Of a stretch of DNA of 6,707 bases, positions 6,330-6,707 are shown piece after piece. A program made the position numbers and the translations under genes. The notes beneath the pieces are model-generated. The model did not search any database and was not told the DNA's origin. It saw nothing but the letters and a program-made list of their open reading frames with translations. Source of the DNA: an uncultured Flavobacteriales bacterium (GTDB lineage: Bacteria > Bacteroidota > Bacteroidia > Flavobacteriales > Vicingaceae); assembly GCA_913052515.1 (NCBI GenBank), contig CAJXFJ010000093.1, positions 1-6,707 of the forward strand. The letters run 5' to 3'. Each line of letters starts with the position of its first letter. The stretch's first letter is position 1.

Positions 6330-6707
6330 TTACATACCAAAGCCATAATAAGCTTTGCGGCCATTTAGATATACTCCATTTAGAAGTACTCCACCTTTTT
6401 TGCTTTTAATAATTTGTAATAAATCTTCAGTTGTTTTTACTTCTTTGTTGTCAACTCCAGTAATGATAAAGCCTTCTTGCATACCCGACTTTCGAAGTTT
6501 TCCCGCAAATAATTCGGTTACGGTTACCCCGCCTTCTAGTTCTAACTTTTCAAGGGTTTCAGAATCGGTATTCTCAAATTTGGCTCCTAAAGTTTTCAGT
6601 AAATCTGATTTTGTATTGGTAATGATTTCTGTATTTCCTTCGAAGTTCTTTAAGATGACAGATTTTGTGATTTCTTTTCCTTTTCTATTTACGGTTATAT
6701 CAACTTC
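6330..6707 (-). CDS. HtrA/DegP-like (Do family) periplasmic serine protease, C-terminal fragment
   Basis: An open frame entering from the right edge gives the last 125 residues before TAA (complement of 6330-6332). It starts EVDITVNRKGKEITKSVILKNF, which looks like the end of a first PDZ domain. After a linker (LGAKFEN, fragment residues 40-46) comes a second PDZ domain: LEGGVTVTELFAGKLRKSGM (57-76), then EGFIITGVDNKEV and a final helix TTEDLLQIIKSKKGG. It ends NGRKAYYGFGM. The order PDZ-linker-PDZ with a ..YY-F-M/L terminus is characteristic of Bacteroidota Do-like proteases, which degrade or refold damaged envelope proteins; database entries sometimes mislabel them 'deoxyribonuclease HsdR'. 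The trypsin-like domain with its His-Asp-Ser triad lies outside the window, so catalytic competence cannot be judged. No start codon is visible. A strong terminator follows. Confidence 0.82.
   Translation of the reverse strand, partial: EVDITVNRKGKEITKSVILKNFEGNTEIITNTKSDLLKTLGAKFENTDSETLEKLELEGGVTVTELFAGKLRKSGMQEGFIITGVDNKEVKTTEDLLQIIKSKKGGVLLNGVYLNGRKAYYGFGM

Noticed and set aside
1..6707. CRISPR array, insertion sequence, phage, toxin-antitoxin or defence system
   Set aside because: No regularly spaced repeats, transposase, integrase, terminal inverted repeats or defence-type domains are present; all the genes are ordinary chromosomal families with similar AT-rich composition.

Overview
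The window is an AT-rich stretch of ordinary chromosomal genes from a member of the Bacteroidota, probably the Flavobacteriia/Cytophagia side; the order cannot be fixed from this much sequence. Four things support this. The glyceraldehyde-3-phosphate dehydrogenase is the long form with an N-terminal extension of about 135 residues. The ornithine aminotransferase has a four-cysteine insert of the kind I recall from this phylum. The HtrA/Do-like protease ends in GRKAYYGFGM. Several genes are preceded by TAnnTTTG-type -7 promoter elements rather than sigma70-style -10 boxes, and clear Shine-Dalgarno sequences are absent.

Layout. Positions 1-2116 are read leftward. rlmD (23S rRNA m5U methyltransferase) overlaps a TPMT/HOL-type small-molecule methyltransferase gene by 4 nt. 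After a 27-nt gap with its own promoter comes the first 27 codons of a PyrR-like phosphoribosyltransferase, cut by the window edge. Positions 2117-2240 are a divergent promoter region. Positions 2241-4653 are read rightward: rocD (ornithine aminotransferase), a hairpin, a TTG-started outer-membrane beta-barrel protein of unknown role, and a 71-residue two-helix membrane protein with a PLDc_N-like domain. A perfect bidirectional terminator (4654-4681) separates these from the convergent gap gene (4703-6178, leftward). Upstream of gap are its promoter, then a strong terminator belonging to the next leftward gene, and then the last 125 residues of an HtrA/DegP-like serine protease that runs off the right edge.

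How the genes relate. They are housekeeping or general-metabolism genes: rRNA modification, pyrimidine salvage or regulation, arginine/ornithine-proline-glutamate interconversion, glycolysis and envelope protein quality control. Apart from the coupled rlmD-TPMT pair I see no functional module. There is no mobile element, CRISPR array, defence system, tRNA or rRNA, and no stretch over 300 bases without a gene. I looked for an undescribed system and did not find one. The points most worth a second look are the cysteine-rich insert in RocD, the N-terminal extension of Gap, the orphan beta-barrel family and the near-leaderless rlmD promoter arrangement.
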